From Caulobacteraceae bacterium (GTDB taxonomy: Bacteria; Pseudomonadota; Alphaproteobacteria; Caulobacterales; Caulobacteraceae), in contig JANWHQ010000050.1 of NCBI GenBank assembly GCA_025450315.1, forward strand, positions 1 to 37,173: DNA of 37,173 bases, written 5' to 3'. The translations under genes and the position numbers were made by a program. The notes under the pieces were generated by a model that worked only from the letters and a program-made list of their open reading frames with translations, did not search any database and was not told the DNA's origin. Shown piece after piece: positions 17,750 through 28,286 of this stretch (the first letter of the stretch is position 1; the number at the start of each line of letters is the position of its first letter).

Positions 17750-17765
17750 GTGAACGAAAGCTTAA
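17750..17765 (-). promoter_or_regulatory. CtrA-like binding site upstream of the small unknown gene
   Basis: On the minus strand the bases read TTAA-N7-TTCAC followed by CAT, one mismatch from TTAA-N7-TTAAC-CAT. It overlaps the ccmG stop codon and lies 23 bp before the start at 17727. The position would give a short leader. The match is by eye only. Confidence 0.35.
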
Positions 17766-18277
17766 CGCCCGAGGCTTTCCAGTAGCGCCTGGGCGTCCTG
17801 CGGGGTCAGGGGCTCGCTGCGCTTGGCGACGATGCGGCCCGAGGCGTCGATGGCGAAGGTCTCGGGCACGCCGGAAATCCCCCACTCCACGCCTGCCCGG
17901 CCGCTGGGGTCGGTGAGGATGGCCTGGTAGGGGTCGCCGTAGTTCCTGAGGTAGGCCTGGGTGTTGGGATCCTGGTCCTTGTAGGCCACCCCGATGATCG
18001 ACACCCCTTCCGATTTCAGGGCCATGAGCGCGGGCGCTTCCTCGACGCAGGGGGCGCACCAGGAGCCGAAGAAGTTGACCAGCACCGGTCCCTTGACCTG
18101 CGCGGTCGGGACCAGGGCCTGCCCGCCGCCCAGGGGCCGAAGCGCCGTCCGGGGCGCGGGCTTGCCCACCAGGGCGGCCGGACGAACGTGCGGATCGTGG
18201 CGCAGGGCGTAGCCGACGAACAGCACCGTCAGGGCCAGGAGCACCGCCACTGGGGCCAGGGCGAGCCAGCGGCTCAT
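17762..18277 (-). CDS. ccmG: Cytochrome c maturation thiol:disulfide oxidoreductase CcmG (DsbE)
   Basis: The 171-residue protein has one N-terminal membrane anchor (about 5-24) and a periplasmic thioredoxin fold with active site WCAPC (73-77) and the cis-proline loop GVPETF. It reduces apocytochrome c cysteines before heme attachment. Family features such as VLVNFFGSWCAPC and GVAYKDQ are present. Its ATG overlaps the ccmD stop by four bases (ATGA), so it is the last cytochrome gene of the ccmABCDG run. CcmE, CcmF and CcmH are not in the window. Confidence 0.96.
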   Translation of the reverse strand: MSRWLALAPVAVLLALTVLFVGYALRHDPHVRPAALVGKPAPRTALRPLGGGQALVPTAQVKGPVLVNFFGSWCAPCVEEAPALMALKSEGVSIIGVAYKDQDPNTQAYLRNYGDPYQAILTDPSGRAGVEWGISGVPETFAIDASGRIVAKRSEPLTPQDAQALLESLGR

Positions 18278-18432
18278 GCCCGGTCCTTGCCTGGACCCAG
18301 CCGCTCGGCCTCGCGCCGCCAGCGGCGCGCGCGGGCCAGGCTGTCGATCACCATCCAGATCAGCACCGCCGCGCTGATCGCATAGACCGGCCAGACGAAC
18401 GGCGCGTACTTGCCCATGTCGAGGTGGATCAT
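18274..18432 (-). CDS. ccmD: Heme exporter subunit CcmD
   Basis: This 52-residue protein has one membrane helix (YAPFVWPVYAISAAVLIWMV, about 9-28) followed by a basic cytoplasmic tail (ARARRWRREAERL), the standard CcmD design. It holds the CcmABC complex to heme-loaded CcmE. Position settles the call: it overlaps both ccmC upstream and ccmG downstream by four bases (ATGA each). It is short and easily missed. Confidence 0.93.
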   Translation of the reverse strand: MIHLDMGKYAPFVWPVYAISAAVLIWMVIDSLARARRWRREAERLGPGKDRA

Positions 18433-19145
18433 CCGGCCGCCCTCAGCGCCAGGGTCCGCGCCCGCCGCCGCCAGATCTCGGCGCGCGAGCGAACCAGCCA
18501 GAGCGACCCGAACAGCAGCATGTAGCCCAGGGTCATCAGGCCCCAGGGCCAGAGATAGACGCCGGCGATCAGCGGGCCGTTCTTGGTGAAGATCGACTCC
18601 CCCTGGTGCAGGCTGTTCCACCAGACCACCGAGTAATGGATGATCGGCACGTTGATGGCCCCGACCAGGGCCAGGATGGCGCAGGCCCGGTCGGCCTTGG
18701 CCTCGTCCTCGATGGCCGCCTGCAGGCCCATGTAGCCCAGGTAGAAGAGCAGCAGGATCAGCTCGGACGTCAGGCGCGGGTCCCAGACCCACCAGGCGCC
18801 CCACATGGGCTTGCCCCAGAAGGCGCCGGTGATCAGGGCCAGGGCGGTGAATCCGGCGCCCAGCGGCGCGGCGGCCCGGGCGGCGGCATCGGCCAGGGCG
18901 TGGCGGAACACCAGGCCGAAGAAGCTGGCGCCCGCCAGGCAGATGTAGGCGATCAGGCTCATCTCGGCGGCCGGAACGTGCACGAACAGAATCCGCACCG
19001 TCTCGCCCTGCTGGTAGTCGGGCGGCACGGCGAAGGCGCGCCACAGCCCCGCCGCCAGCAGCACCGCCGCCACGGCGCCGAGCACGGGCGCGGCCCAGCG
19101 CGAGAAGGCCAGGAACCGCTGGGGATTGGCCAGGGCGGTGATCAT
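18429..19145 (-). CDS. ccmC: Heme exporter permease CcmC
   Basis: The 238-residue, six-helix inner-membrane protein attaches heme to CcmE. The tryptophan-rich motif WGAWWVWDPRLTSELILL marks the WWD heme-handling family, and the conserved histidines lie in FVHVPAAEMS and INVPIIHYSVVWWN. It is the third gene in the ccm run but is separated from ccmB by 75 bp, unlike the other junctions, which overlap. The ribosome-binding site before ATG 19145 is weak. Confidence 0.97.
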   Translation of the reverse strand: MITALANPQRFLAFSRWAAPVLGAVAAVLLAAGLWRAFAVPPDYQQGETVRILFVHVPAAEMSLIAYICLAGASFFGLVFRHALADAAARAAAPLGAGFTALALITGAFWGKPMWGAWWVWDPRLTSELILLLFYLGYMGLQAAIEDEAKADRACAILALVGAINVPIIHYSVVWWNSLHQGESIFTKNGPLIAGVYLWPWGLMTLGYMLLFGSLWLVRSRAEIWRRRARTLALRAAG

Positions 19146-19220
19146 CGCTGCGGCATAGGTCTTGAGGGGAGCGATAACAAGACACGGCCCTTTTCACGGC
19201 CTTCGCCGGGGTGGGCGGAG

Positions 19221-19883
19221 CTAAGAGAGCGCGTTCCGGCAGGCTGCCGCCATGGCGACCGGCGAGAGCGCCACCGCCGCCAGGCTGTAGGCCGCCAGCA
19301 GCAGAAGGCCCGGGGTCCAGCCGAGGCCGCCGGCCAGGGCCGCCACGGCGCCGCCGCCGAAGATCACCGGCGGAGCGAACAGCGGCAGGACGATCACCGC
19401 CACCAGAAGGCCCCCGCGCCGGCTGCCGAGCGCCAGCGAGGCGCCGAGCCCGCCGGTGAAGGCGAAGCCCAGGCCCCCGATCAGGGCGCAGGCGAAGGTC
19501 AGGGGCATGAGCGACAGGGGCGCGCCGAGCGCGCTGGAGACCACCGGGGCCAGCACCGCCAGGGGCGCGCCGGTGGCCAGCCACTGCGCCAGGCACTTGA
19601 TGGCGCAGACCAGCTCCAGCGGCAGGGGGCCGAGGGTCAGGAGGTCCAGGGCTCCGTCCTCGAAGTCGCGCTCGAACAGGCGTTCCAGGGGCAGGAGGCT
19701 GGCCAGCGCCAAGGCCGCCCAGGCCGATCCTGGGGCCACCACCGCCAGGCTCCGCGGCGAGGGGCCGGCCGCCAGCGGCAGCAGCGTCGCCATGCCGGCA
19801 TAGAAGGCGCAGGCCAGCAGCGGCCCGCCGCCCCGGCCCCAGGCCAGGGCCAGCTCGCGCCTCAGCAGCACCCCCGCGCTCAT
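19221..19883 (-). CDS. ccmB: Heme exporter permease CcmB
   Basis: The 220-residue protein has six hydrophobic helices and the CcmB segments LLPLERLFERDFEDGALDLL and PLTFACALIGGLGFAFTGGL. It is the membrane partner of the CcmA ATPase. ATG 19883 overlaps the ccmA stop by four bases (ATGA); the frame is open further upstream, but that part is the shadow of ccmA. Its length is normal for the family. Confidence 0.95.
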   Translation of the reverse strand: MSAGVLLRRELALAWGRGGGPLLACAFYAGMATLLPLAAGPSPRSLAVVAPGSAWAALALASLLPLERLFERDFEDGALDLLTLGPLPLELVCAIKCLAQWLATGAPLAVLAPVVSSALGAPLSLMPLTFACALIGGLGFAFTGGLGASLALGSRRGGLLVAVIVLPLFAPPVIFGGGAVAALAGGLGWTPGLLLLAAYSLAAVALSPVAMAAACRNALS

Positions 19884-20494
19884 GCGCCGAGCTCCACGGC
19901 GCGGGCCGGGATCGGCAAGGGGTCGTGCACGGCCGCCAGCACGAGGCCGCCGCTCCTGAGGTGCGCCGCCATCAGCTCGCCGAAGCGGGCGCGTTGGCCG
20001 CCGTCCAGGGGAGCCAGGGGCTCGTCCAGCAGCCACAGCGGCCGAGGGCTGGCGATCAGCCGCGCCAGGGCCAGCCGGCGACGTTGACCGGCCGACAGCA
20101 TCCGCACCTCCAGCTCCGCCAGCCTGGCGATCTGCAGCGCCTCCATCGCCACCTGCGCGGCCTCCTGCGAGCCCCCGGTCCAGCGGGCCATGAAGTTCAG
20201 CTCCTCCCCGGCGGTGCGGGTGGTCTTCAGCCCGTCCTGGTGGCCCACCAGGTGCAGCCCAGAACCACGCGCCGCCTCTGGCTCCAGCACGCCTTCGGGT
20301 CCCAGGAACCGCACCTCGCCGGCCGCCGGGCGCACCAGCCCCGCGATCACCCGCAACAGGCTGGTCTTGCCCGAGCCGTTGGGCCCGGTCAGGGCCACGG
20401 CCTCGCCGGCCTCGGCGGCGAAGCTCAGTCCGTCGAACAGCTCGCGCCCGCCGCGCGCCACGGCCAGCTTGTCGATGAGAAGCGAAGAGATCAA
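19880..20494 (-). CDS. ccmA: Heme exporter ATP-binding subunit CcmA
   Basis: The ABC ATPase of the CcmABCD complex uses ATP to release heme-loaded CcmE. It has Walker A GPNGSGKTSLL, the signature LSAGQRRRLALARL, Walker B LWLLDEPLAPLD, and the switch histidine in AAVHDPL. I place the start at TTG 20494 (204 residues) because GGAAGG lies just upstream at good spacing and the protein then opens on the first strand (SLLIDKLAVARGG). ATG 20536 would add 14 Arg/Pro-rich residues and has no good ribosome-binding site. It is the first gene of the ccm run. Confidence 0.94.
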   Translation of the reverse strand: MISSLLIDKLAVARGGRELFDGLSFAAEAGEAVALTGPNGSGKTSLLRVIAGLVRPAAGEVRFLGPEGVLEPEAARGSGLHLVGHQDGLKTTRTAGEELNFMARWTGGSQEAAQVAMEALQIARLAELEVRMLSAGQRRRLALARLIASPRPLWLLDEPLAPLDGGQRARFGELMAAHLRSGGLVLAAVHDPLPIPARAVELGA

Positions 20495-20540
20495 CGGACG
20501 CCTTCCGCCGGGCGGGCGCCGCATAGACGCCGCCATGCCC

Positions 20541-20557
20541 CGGGTCTAAGAGACCCG
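20541..20557. promoter_or_regulatory. Short inverted repeat between divergent ccmA and acnA
   Basis: CGGGTCT (20541-20547) and AGACCCG (20551-20557) form a perfect 7-bp inverted repeat around AAG in the divergent intergenic region. It could be an operator or a small hairpin in either leader. I cannot name a regulator. Confidence 0.3.
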
Positions 20558-20669
20558 CGGCCGCGAGGGTTCGCCGCCGCGCGGGACCGTACGCTGTGTG
20601 TCCGGTCCATCAAGCGCGCCGCCCCCTGCCCGATGTCGGGCCGGCCTGAAGAGAAGGGGTTCTGCGCCT

Positions 20670-23369
<2,700 letters not shown>

Positions 23370-23423
23370 GCTCACGGATTGGTGAACGGCGAGGGCCCGT
23401 CAGTTCGGCTTAAGTGCGGCGCC

Positions 23424-24149
23424 ATGCGACGGGCCCTTCTCGCCATCGCCTGCATGTGCCTCGCCGCGGCGGGGACGGCCGAGGCCCGGGGCCTCGGGTC
23501 GCACCATCGCCATGCGCGCCCGGTGGTGGTGGAGCTGTTCACCAGCCAGGCCCTGGCGGCGGGGGTGCCGGCCGAGAAGCTGATCGACAAGCTGGCCGAC
23601 GATCCCGGCGTCCTGGCCCTGACCTTCGCGGTCGACTACTGGGACTACACCGGCTGGAGCGACACCTTCGCCAAGCCCGAGTTCAGCGCCCGCCAGAAGG
23701 CCTACGAGCAGAAGCTGGCCCTGCGCGACCTCTACACGCCCCAGATCGTCGTCGACGGCCGCAGCCAGGTCGCGGGCGCCGCGAGCAAGGGCGTCGACAC
23801 CCTGATCCGCCGGGCCGAGCGCGAGGCGACCCGCGGTCCGCGCATGCGCTTCGCCCGTCACGGTCGGCTGGTGGTGGGCGAGGGGCGCCGGCCGCCCGGC
23901 GGCGCGGACGTCTGGCTGGTGCGCTACGATCCGATGGTGCGGGAGGTGACGGTCAAGCGGGGCGAGAACCGCGGCCAGACCATCCGCGAGCGCAACGTGG
24001 TGCGCCAGCTTGTGCGTCTGGGCGGCTGGACCGGGCGGCAGAAGACCTACGCCATCCCCGCCGACGGCCCGGGCGCCGCCGGGTTGAAGACCGCGATCCT
24101 GCTGCAGGCGGCCAAGGGCGGCCGCATCCTCGCCGTCTTGCAGCGGTGA
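23424..24149 (+). CDS. DUF1223 family secreted protein lacking the CxxC motif
   Basis: The 241-residue protein starts with a signal peptide (RRALLAIACMCLAAAGTAEA) and then shows the DUF1223 fold: VVVELFTSQ, LADDPGVLALTFAVDYWDYTGWSDTFA, and YTPQIVVDGRSQVAGA. Family members usually follow ELFTSQ with a CSSC-type redox motif; here the stretch is ALAAGVPAEKL and no cysteine remains in the mature protein. It may therefore have lost thioredoxin-like activity. ATG 23424 is chosen because the signal peptide begins there. It lies 54 bp after acnA. Confidence 0.85.
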   Translation: MRRALLAIACMCLAAAGTAEARGLGSHHRHARPVVVELFTSQALAAGVPAEKLIDKLADDPGVLALTFAVDYWDYTGWSDTFAKPEFSARQKAYEQKLALRDLYTPQIVVDGRSQVAGAASKGVDTLIRRAEREATRGPRMRFARHGRLVVGEGRRPPGGADVWLVRYDPMVREVTVKRGENRGQTIRERNVVRQLVRLGGWTGRQKTYAIPADGPGAAGLKTAILLQAAKGGRILAVLQR

Positions 24150-24179
24150 GCGGGCGGTATCAGACTGATCAGGGATCAA

Positions 24180-24326
24180 ACGAAAAGCGCCCGCGCGTGG
24201 GGGGAGGGGGAACCGCGCGGGCGCTATCGCTGAAAAGCGGATGTCGGCCGATCGAACCCCATGATCCGGGGGGGCTGGGGGGGCTGTTCAGAACCAGAAC
24301 CAATGGGTCCCGAACGGCCGACATCC
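24180..24326 (-). ncRNA. Candidate minus-strand small RNA with C-rich loops
   Basis: This lies in the roughly 300-bp gap between the DUF1223 and DUF2794 genes. Read on the minus strand, a perfect 12-bp stem comes first (GGATGTCGGCCG, 24326-24315, with CGGCCGACATCC, 24250-24239). It encloses a 64-base loop with two runs of seven C. A second perfect 12-bp stem (AGCGCCCGCGCG, 24225-24214, with CGCGCGGGCGCT, 24197-24186) follows, with a loop of CCCCC-T-CCCCCC. It is trailed by TTTCGTTT, as in an intrinsic terminator. No convincing protein frame fits. C-rich loops resemble GsrN and CcsR-type alphaproteobacterial sRNAs. I found no clear promoter, so the 5' end is open. Confidence 0.5.
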
Positions 24327-24455
24327 ACATAGAACGTGTTCAAGGGGGCGCGTGCGGGACCGAAATGAGGCCATTTCAAGGTTCTTGATGAAGCTTCGTT
24401 CAAGAATGTCCTGCGGCATGTCGGCCCCGCAACGGCTCGGGCAAGGAGCTTGGGA

Positions 24456-24791
24456 GTGAGTCTCGACAGTCAGGCGGCCCCGCCTCTGAAGGGGCGGGTG
24501 TTCTTCGACCGGCGCGAGCTCGCGCGCCTGATGAACCTCTACGGACGGATGGTGGCCCTGGGCGAATGGCGCGACTACGCCATGGACGGACTGGCGGACA
24601 TGGCGGTGTTCTCGGTGTTCCGCCGGGCCTCGGAAGCGCCGCTCTACCGCATCGAGAAACGTCCCGCCCTGGCCCGCCGCCAGGGCCAGTGGGCCGTGGT
24701 CAATCAGGCCGGCCACGTCCTGAAGCGCGGCCACGAGCTGGAACAGGTCCTGAAGGTGCTGGATCGCCTCAGGCTGAAAGCCGTGGACTGA
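24456..24791 (+). CDS. DUF2794 domain protein
   Basis: The 111-residue protein matches DUF2794, a small cytoplasmic family of alphaproteobacteria with no known function: FDRRELARLMNLYGRMVALGEWRDYAMD, then MAVFSVFRRASEAPLYRIEKRP and HVLKRGHELEQVLKVL. The start is GTG 24456, because AAGGAG at 24443-24448 is seven bases away; an in-frame TTG at 24450 is too close. An inverted repeat TTCTTGA (24382-24388)/TCAAGAA (24400-24406) sits about 50 bp upstream and could be an operator. Confidence 0.9.
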   Translation: MSLDSQAAPPLKGRVFFDRRELARLMNLYGRMVALGEWRDYAMDGLADMAVFSVFRRASEAPLYRIEKRPALARRQGQWAVVNQAGHVLKRGHELEQVLKVLDRLRLKAVD

Positions 24792-24831
24792 CCCTCTCCT
24801 CACCCGCGCGGCGGGGAGGGAGCCAGGAAGA

Positions 24832-24859
24832 AGGCCCCGGCGGTCGCGCGCCGGGGCCT
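24832..24859. terminator. Bidirectional terminator between DUF2794 and BI-1 genes
   Basis: AGGCCCCGGCG (24832-24842) and CGCCGGGGCCT (24849-24859) form a perfect 11-bp stem with a six-base loop. On the plus strand it is followed by CTTGTCT and on the minus strand by TCTTCCT, both moderately U-rich. It lies between convergent genes, so it probably serves both. Confidence 0.7.
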
Positions 24860-24882
24860 CTTGTCTGGTCTGTGGCCTGGAC

Positions 24883-25644
24883 CTAGCGGCGGCTGCTGCC
24901 GCCGCCGAACAGCATCAGCAGGAACTGGAACAGGTTGATGAAGTCCAGGTACAGGCTGAGCGCGCCGTAGCTGGTGGCCACGCCCATCGCCGCCTGGTTC
25001 CCGCCCAGGGCGTAGTAGGTCATCTTCAGCCGCTGGGTGTCGAAGGCGATCAGGCCCGCGAAGATCAGCACGCCGATGATGCTGACCAGGAACTGGATCA
25101 TGGCCGAGTGCAGGAACATGTTCACCAGCGACGCGATGATGATGCCCATCAGGCCCACCAGCATGAAGCTGCCGACGCCCGTGAGGTCCTTCTTGGTCAC
25201 GTAGCCGAACAGGCTGAGGCCGCCGAACGCCGTCGCCGTCACCAGGAAGGTGCTGGCGAGCGAGACGCCGGTGTAGGCCAGCACCCAGACGCCGAGGCCC
25301 GCGCCGATCAGGGACACGACCACCCAGTAGTAGATGCCGGCGGCGCGGGGACTGGGATTGCGCATCCCGAACATGGCGCCCAGGATCACCACCAGGGGCG
25401 CGAAGCGGATGAGGGTGCCCAAGAGGGTGAAGCCGGCCAGCCGGCCGTCCGGGGTGACCACGTAAAGGAGGTCGCGGACCGGCGCGTAGTCGGCCGTCAG
25501 ATAGGCCAAGACGCCCGAGAGCACGAGGCCCAGGGCCAGCTTGTTGTAGACGCCGAGCATGAAGCCGCGCAGCCCCGCGTCCACCGCCATATCGGCAGCG
25601 CCGGCGGGGACCGAACGCGGAAAGCCGCGGTCATAGTCGCTCAT
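24883..25644 (-). CDS. Bax inhibitor-1 (BI-1/YccA-like) family membrane protein
   Basis: The 253-residue protein has a soluble N-terminus and seven hydrophobic helices, with family segments such as FMLVGLMGIIIASLVNMFL and FAGLIAFDTQRLKMTYY, ending in LYLDFINLFQFLLMLFGGG. Bacterial members modulate membrane protease or ion (calcium leak) functions; the role here is unknown. ATG 25644 has AGGGAA upstream; the frame is open further out without support. A perfect palindrome lies 22 bp upstream of the start. Confidence 0.93.
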   Translation of the reverse strand: MSDYDRGFPRSVPAGAADMAVDAGLRGFMLGVYNKLALGLVLSGVLAYLTADYAPVRDLLYVVTPDGRLAGFTLLGTLIRFAPLVVILGAMFGMRNPSPRAAGIYYWVVVSLIGAGLGVWVLAYTGVSLASTFLVTATAFGGLSLFGYVTKKDLTGVGSFMLVGLMGIIIASLVNMFLHSAMIQFLVSIIGVLIFAGLIAFDTQRLKMTYYALGGNQAAMGVATSYGALSLYLDFINLFQFLLMLFGGGSSRR

Positions 25645-25665
25645 CGAGAAAATTCCCTTGCGAAC

Positions 25666-25679
25666 GCCCGATATCGGGC
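25666..25679 (-). promoter_or_regulatory. 14-bp palindrome upstream of the BI-1 gene
   Basis: GCCCGATATCGGGC is a perfect palindrome whose near edge is 22 bp before the start codon at 25644. A second copy of the half CCGATAT lies about 20 bp further upstream, so this may be a dimeric regulator site with a partial second site. No regulator can be named. Confidence 0.4.
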
Positions 25680-25750
25680 TCTCGCGAAATATCGGCTCGC
25701 ACAGGCCTCGGCGCACGGAGACGCCAGGCCGTGCCTCGATGAAGAGAGCG

Positions 25751-28276
25751 TCATTCGGCCCTGAGCACCGGAGCGGGACGCTGAGCCAGGGCCGCGAAGG
25801 CCGCCAGCAGGCCCCCACCGGCCGCCACCAGCGCGGCGCCGCCGACCAGGGCGGCCACGCCCGACCAGTCCACCGCCCAGCCGATCCGGAACACCTGGGT
25901 CACCACCGGCCAGGCCGCGGCACAGCCCAGCGCCACGCCCGCCACGCCGGCGATCAGGCCGACCAGGCCGTATTCCACGCCATAGGCCGCCAGGATCTGG
26001 CCGCGCGAGGCCCCCAGCACCTTCAGCGTGGCCGCCTCCCGCGAGCGCGCCTGGGCTCCCGAGGCGATCGCCCCGGCCAGCACCAGCAGCCCCGCCAGCG
26101 CCGCGACGCTGGCCGCGCCGCGCACCGCCAGGACCAGGCGGTCGAACATGCCGGTCGCCGCCTCCAGCTGTTCGCGCACGCTGATGACGTTGACGTCGGG
26201 GAAGCCGGCCGCCAGGTCGTGCAGGATCGCCCGCTCCTGGCCCGGCGTGGCCTTGGCGATGGCGACATTGGTCAGCACCGCGCCCTTCAGCGCGGCGGGG
26301 TCGAGGACGACCGTGAAGGAGGGTCCGAAACCGCCGAAGTCCACTCGCCGCAGCACCGCGATGCGCGCCTGGAGCTCGCGGCCCAGCACCGACAGGGTCA
26401 GGGTGTCGCCGACCTTGAGTCCCGCGCCGTGGGCGAGGTCGGCGTCCAGGGCCACCAGGGGCGGACCGCGATAGCCTTTGGGCCACCAGCGCCCGGCCTC
26501 GGCACGGGCGCCCGGCGGCGCCCGATCCACCAGGGCCATGGCCATGTCGCGGTCGAAGGCCCAACGGCGCTCGCGCGGCAGGCCCTGGCGGTCGACGCGG
26601 CGGCCGTTCATGCCGACGATGCGGCCGGTGAAGAAGGGCCAGCGCTGGTAGCGGTCCGGCGTCAGGGGCCCCAGCACCCGGCCCACAGCCTGGTCGAACT
26701 CCGCCACACGCGCGCCCGGGACCTCGGTGAACACCAGCGCCGGAGCGGTCTGGGGCGCCGCCACCCGCACCTCGTTCAGCAGGCTCGACTGGATCAGCAC
26801 CACCGCGGCCAGCAGCGCCACGCCGAGGCCGATGGCGGGGGTGGCGCTGCGCGCCGCCGAGCGCGGGCCGGCGAGATTGGCCAGGCCCATGCGGATCGGC
26901 CCCCGCGCCAGGCCCCGCAGTCGGCCGCCCAGCACCACCGCCAGCCGGCCCAGGAGCCACAGCGCCGAGAAGGCGGCGATCACCCCGCCCATCATGATCG
27001 CCGCCGCCACCCGAGTCGGGGCGGTCAACACCGCCAGGGCCGCCAGACCCGCGCCAGCGGCCAGGGCCAGCACCAGCTCGGGGCCGAAGGCGACGCCGCC
27101 CAGGGGCTCGCGCCGGAACAGGGCCGAAGGCCGCGTGGCCCGGGCCCGGGCCAGCGGCCCCAGCGAAAAGGCCGCCGCGGCCAGGAGGCCGAAACCGGCC
27201 GCCCGCTCCAGCGGTCCCGGATAGACGGCGAACAGGGCCGGAACCGGCAGGTTGTCCTTGGCGATCCAGCCCAGCAGGTAGGGCGATGCGGCGCCGAGGA
27301 GGAGACCGATGGCCACCCCCAGCAGGGCCAGGACCGCGATCTGGGCGAAGTAGAGGTTGCGGATCAGGCCGGAGGTCGCGCCCAGAGCCTTGAGCGTCGC
27401 GATGGAGGGGGTCTTGCCGTCCAGGTAGGCCGAAACCGCCCCGGCCACGCCCAGGCCTCCCGCGACCAGCGAGGCCAGCCCCACGAAGCCCAGGAAATAC
27501 TCGAGCTGGTCGATCAGCCGGTCGATGCCGTTCGCCGCGTGGGTGCGGTCGCGGATTTCGAAGCCCGCGCCCGGCAGGGCGCGCCTCAGCCGCCGCGCGG
27601 CCTGGGCCGGCGGTTCGCCCTGGGGCAGCAGGAGCCGCACCGCCTCGCCGGAAAAGCCCGGGGCCTTGGGGAAACCGGCGGCGGTGAAGTCCTGCAGGCG
27701 CACCAGCACGCGGGGGCCGAGCGCGAAGCCTCGGGTCAGACGGTCGGGCTCGGAGACCAGCACGGCGGTGGCCAGGAACCGGTGGTCGCCCACGGTGAAG
27801 GTCTGGCCGAGCTTCAGCCGCAGGCGGTCCAGCAGGGTCTGCTCCACCGCTGCGGCGGGAATGCCGGCCAGGGGCCGCAGCGCCCGATCCAGGGCGACGG
27901 GCCGGCCGTCGGGGCCGGTCAGCTCGACCTGGCCGGCGAGCGGATAGCGCGCGTCGACGGCCCTGAGCTCGATCATCCGCCGCTCGCCGGACGGCGCCTC
28001 GGCCATGCCGCGGGCGGCGGCCGAATAGGCGTGGGGACCGGTGCGGTCGAGCACCACCCGCTCCCTGGCGGTGAAGGCGCGGTCAGCCTGGATCGCCAGG
28101 TCGCCGCCGAGGATTTCCTGGGCTTCGGAGGCCAGGCCCCGCCGGAACGCCTCGGCGGTCGAGCCGGCAGCCGCGATGGCCGCCACCCCCAGCGCCAGGC
28201 CGGCCAGGAAGATGCGGAAGCCCCTCACGCCCGAGCGCAGCTCGCGGACCGCGAAGCGCAGCGACAGGGGGCTCAT
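25751..28276 (-). CDS. ybbP: FtsX-type ABC transporter permease (YbbP-like)
   Basis: The 841-residue protein has an N-terminal membrane helix, a large periplasmic domain, then two sets of FtsX-type helices (around 260-400 and near the C-terminus), the layout of YbbP permeases. It opens with LRFAVRELRSGVRGFRIFLAGLALGV. With the YbbA-like ATPase just upstream and a TesA-like esterase divergently encoded, it forms the well-known ybbA-ybbP-tesA neighbourhood; the substrate is unknown but lipid-related export is a common guess. ATG 28276 lies 10 bp after the ATPase stop codon, at a junction altered by a 14-bp duplication. Confidence 0.92.
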   Translation of the reverse strand: MSPLSLRFAVRELRSGVRGFRIFLAGLALGVAAIAAAGSTAEAFRRGLASEAQEILGGDLAIQADRAFTARERVVLDRTGPHAYSAAARGMAEAPSGERRMIELRAVDARYPLAGQVELTGPDGRPVALDRALRPLAGIPAAAVEQTLLDRLRLKLGQTFTVGDHRFLATAVLVSEPDRLTRGFALGPRVLVRLQDFTAAGFPKAPGFSGEAVRLLLPQGEPPAQAARRLRRALPGAGFEIRDRTHAANGIDRLIDQLEYFLGFVGLASLVAGGLGVAGAVSAYLDGKTPSIATLKALGATSGLIRNLYFAQIAVLALLGVAIGLLLGAASPYLLGWIAKDNLPVPALFAVYPGPLERAAGFGLLAAAAFSLGPLARARATRPSALFRREPLGGVAFGPELVLALAAGAGLAALAVLTAPTRVAAAIMMGGVIAAFSALWLLGRLAVVLGGRLRGLARGPIRMGLANLAGPRSAARSATPAIGLGVALLAAVVLIQSSLLNEVRVAAPQTAPALVFTEVPGARVAEFDQAVGRVLGPLTPDRYQRWPFFTGRIVGMNGRRVDRQGLPRERRWAFDRDMAMALVDRAPPGARAEAGRWWPKGYRGPPLVALDADLAHGAGLKVGDTLTLSVLGRELQARIAVLRRVDFGGFGPSFTVVLDPAALKGAVLTNVAIAKATPGQERAILHDLAAGFPDVNVISVREQLEAATGMFDRLVLAVRGAASVAALAGLLVLAGAIASGAQARSREAATLKVLGASRGQILAAYGVEYGLVGLIAGVAGVALGCAAAWPVVTQVFRIGWAVDWSGVAALVGGAALVAAGGGLLAAFAALAQRPAPVLRAE

Positions 28277-28286
28277 GTCAGGGGGC

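Noticed and set aside
24240-24275. A tRNA T-arm-like sequence (GGGGTTCGATC on the minus strand)
   Set aside because: No acceptor stem, D-arm or anticodon arm is found at the right distances; it fits the loop of the larger hairpin.
24198-24285. G-quadruplex on the plus strand from the G5-G7 runs
   Set aside because: The runs are interrupted and lie inside strong hairpins; the terminator-like tail on the other strand gives a better explanation. It cannot be excluded without structure probing.
24288-24803. A 171-codon minus-strand frame spanning the sRNA candidate and DUF2794
   Set aside because: It is antisense to the DUF2794 gene, shows no protein family features, and its C-terminal end is in the structured non-coding stretch.
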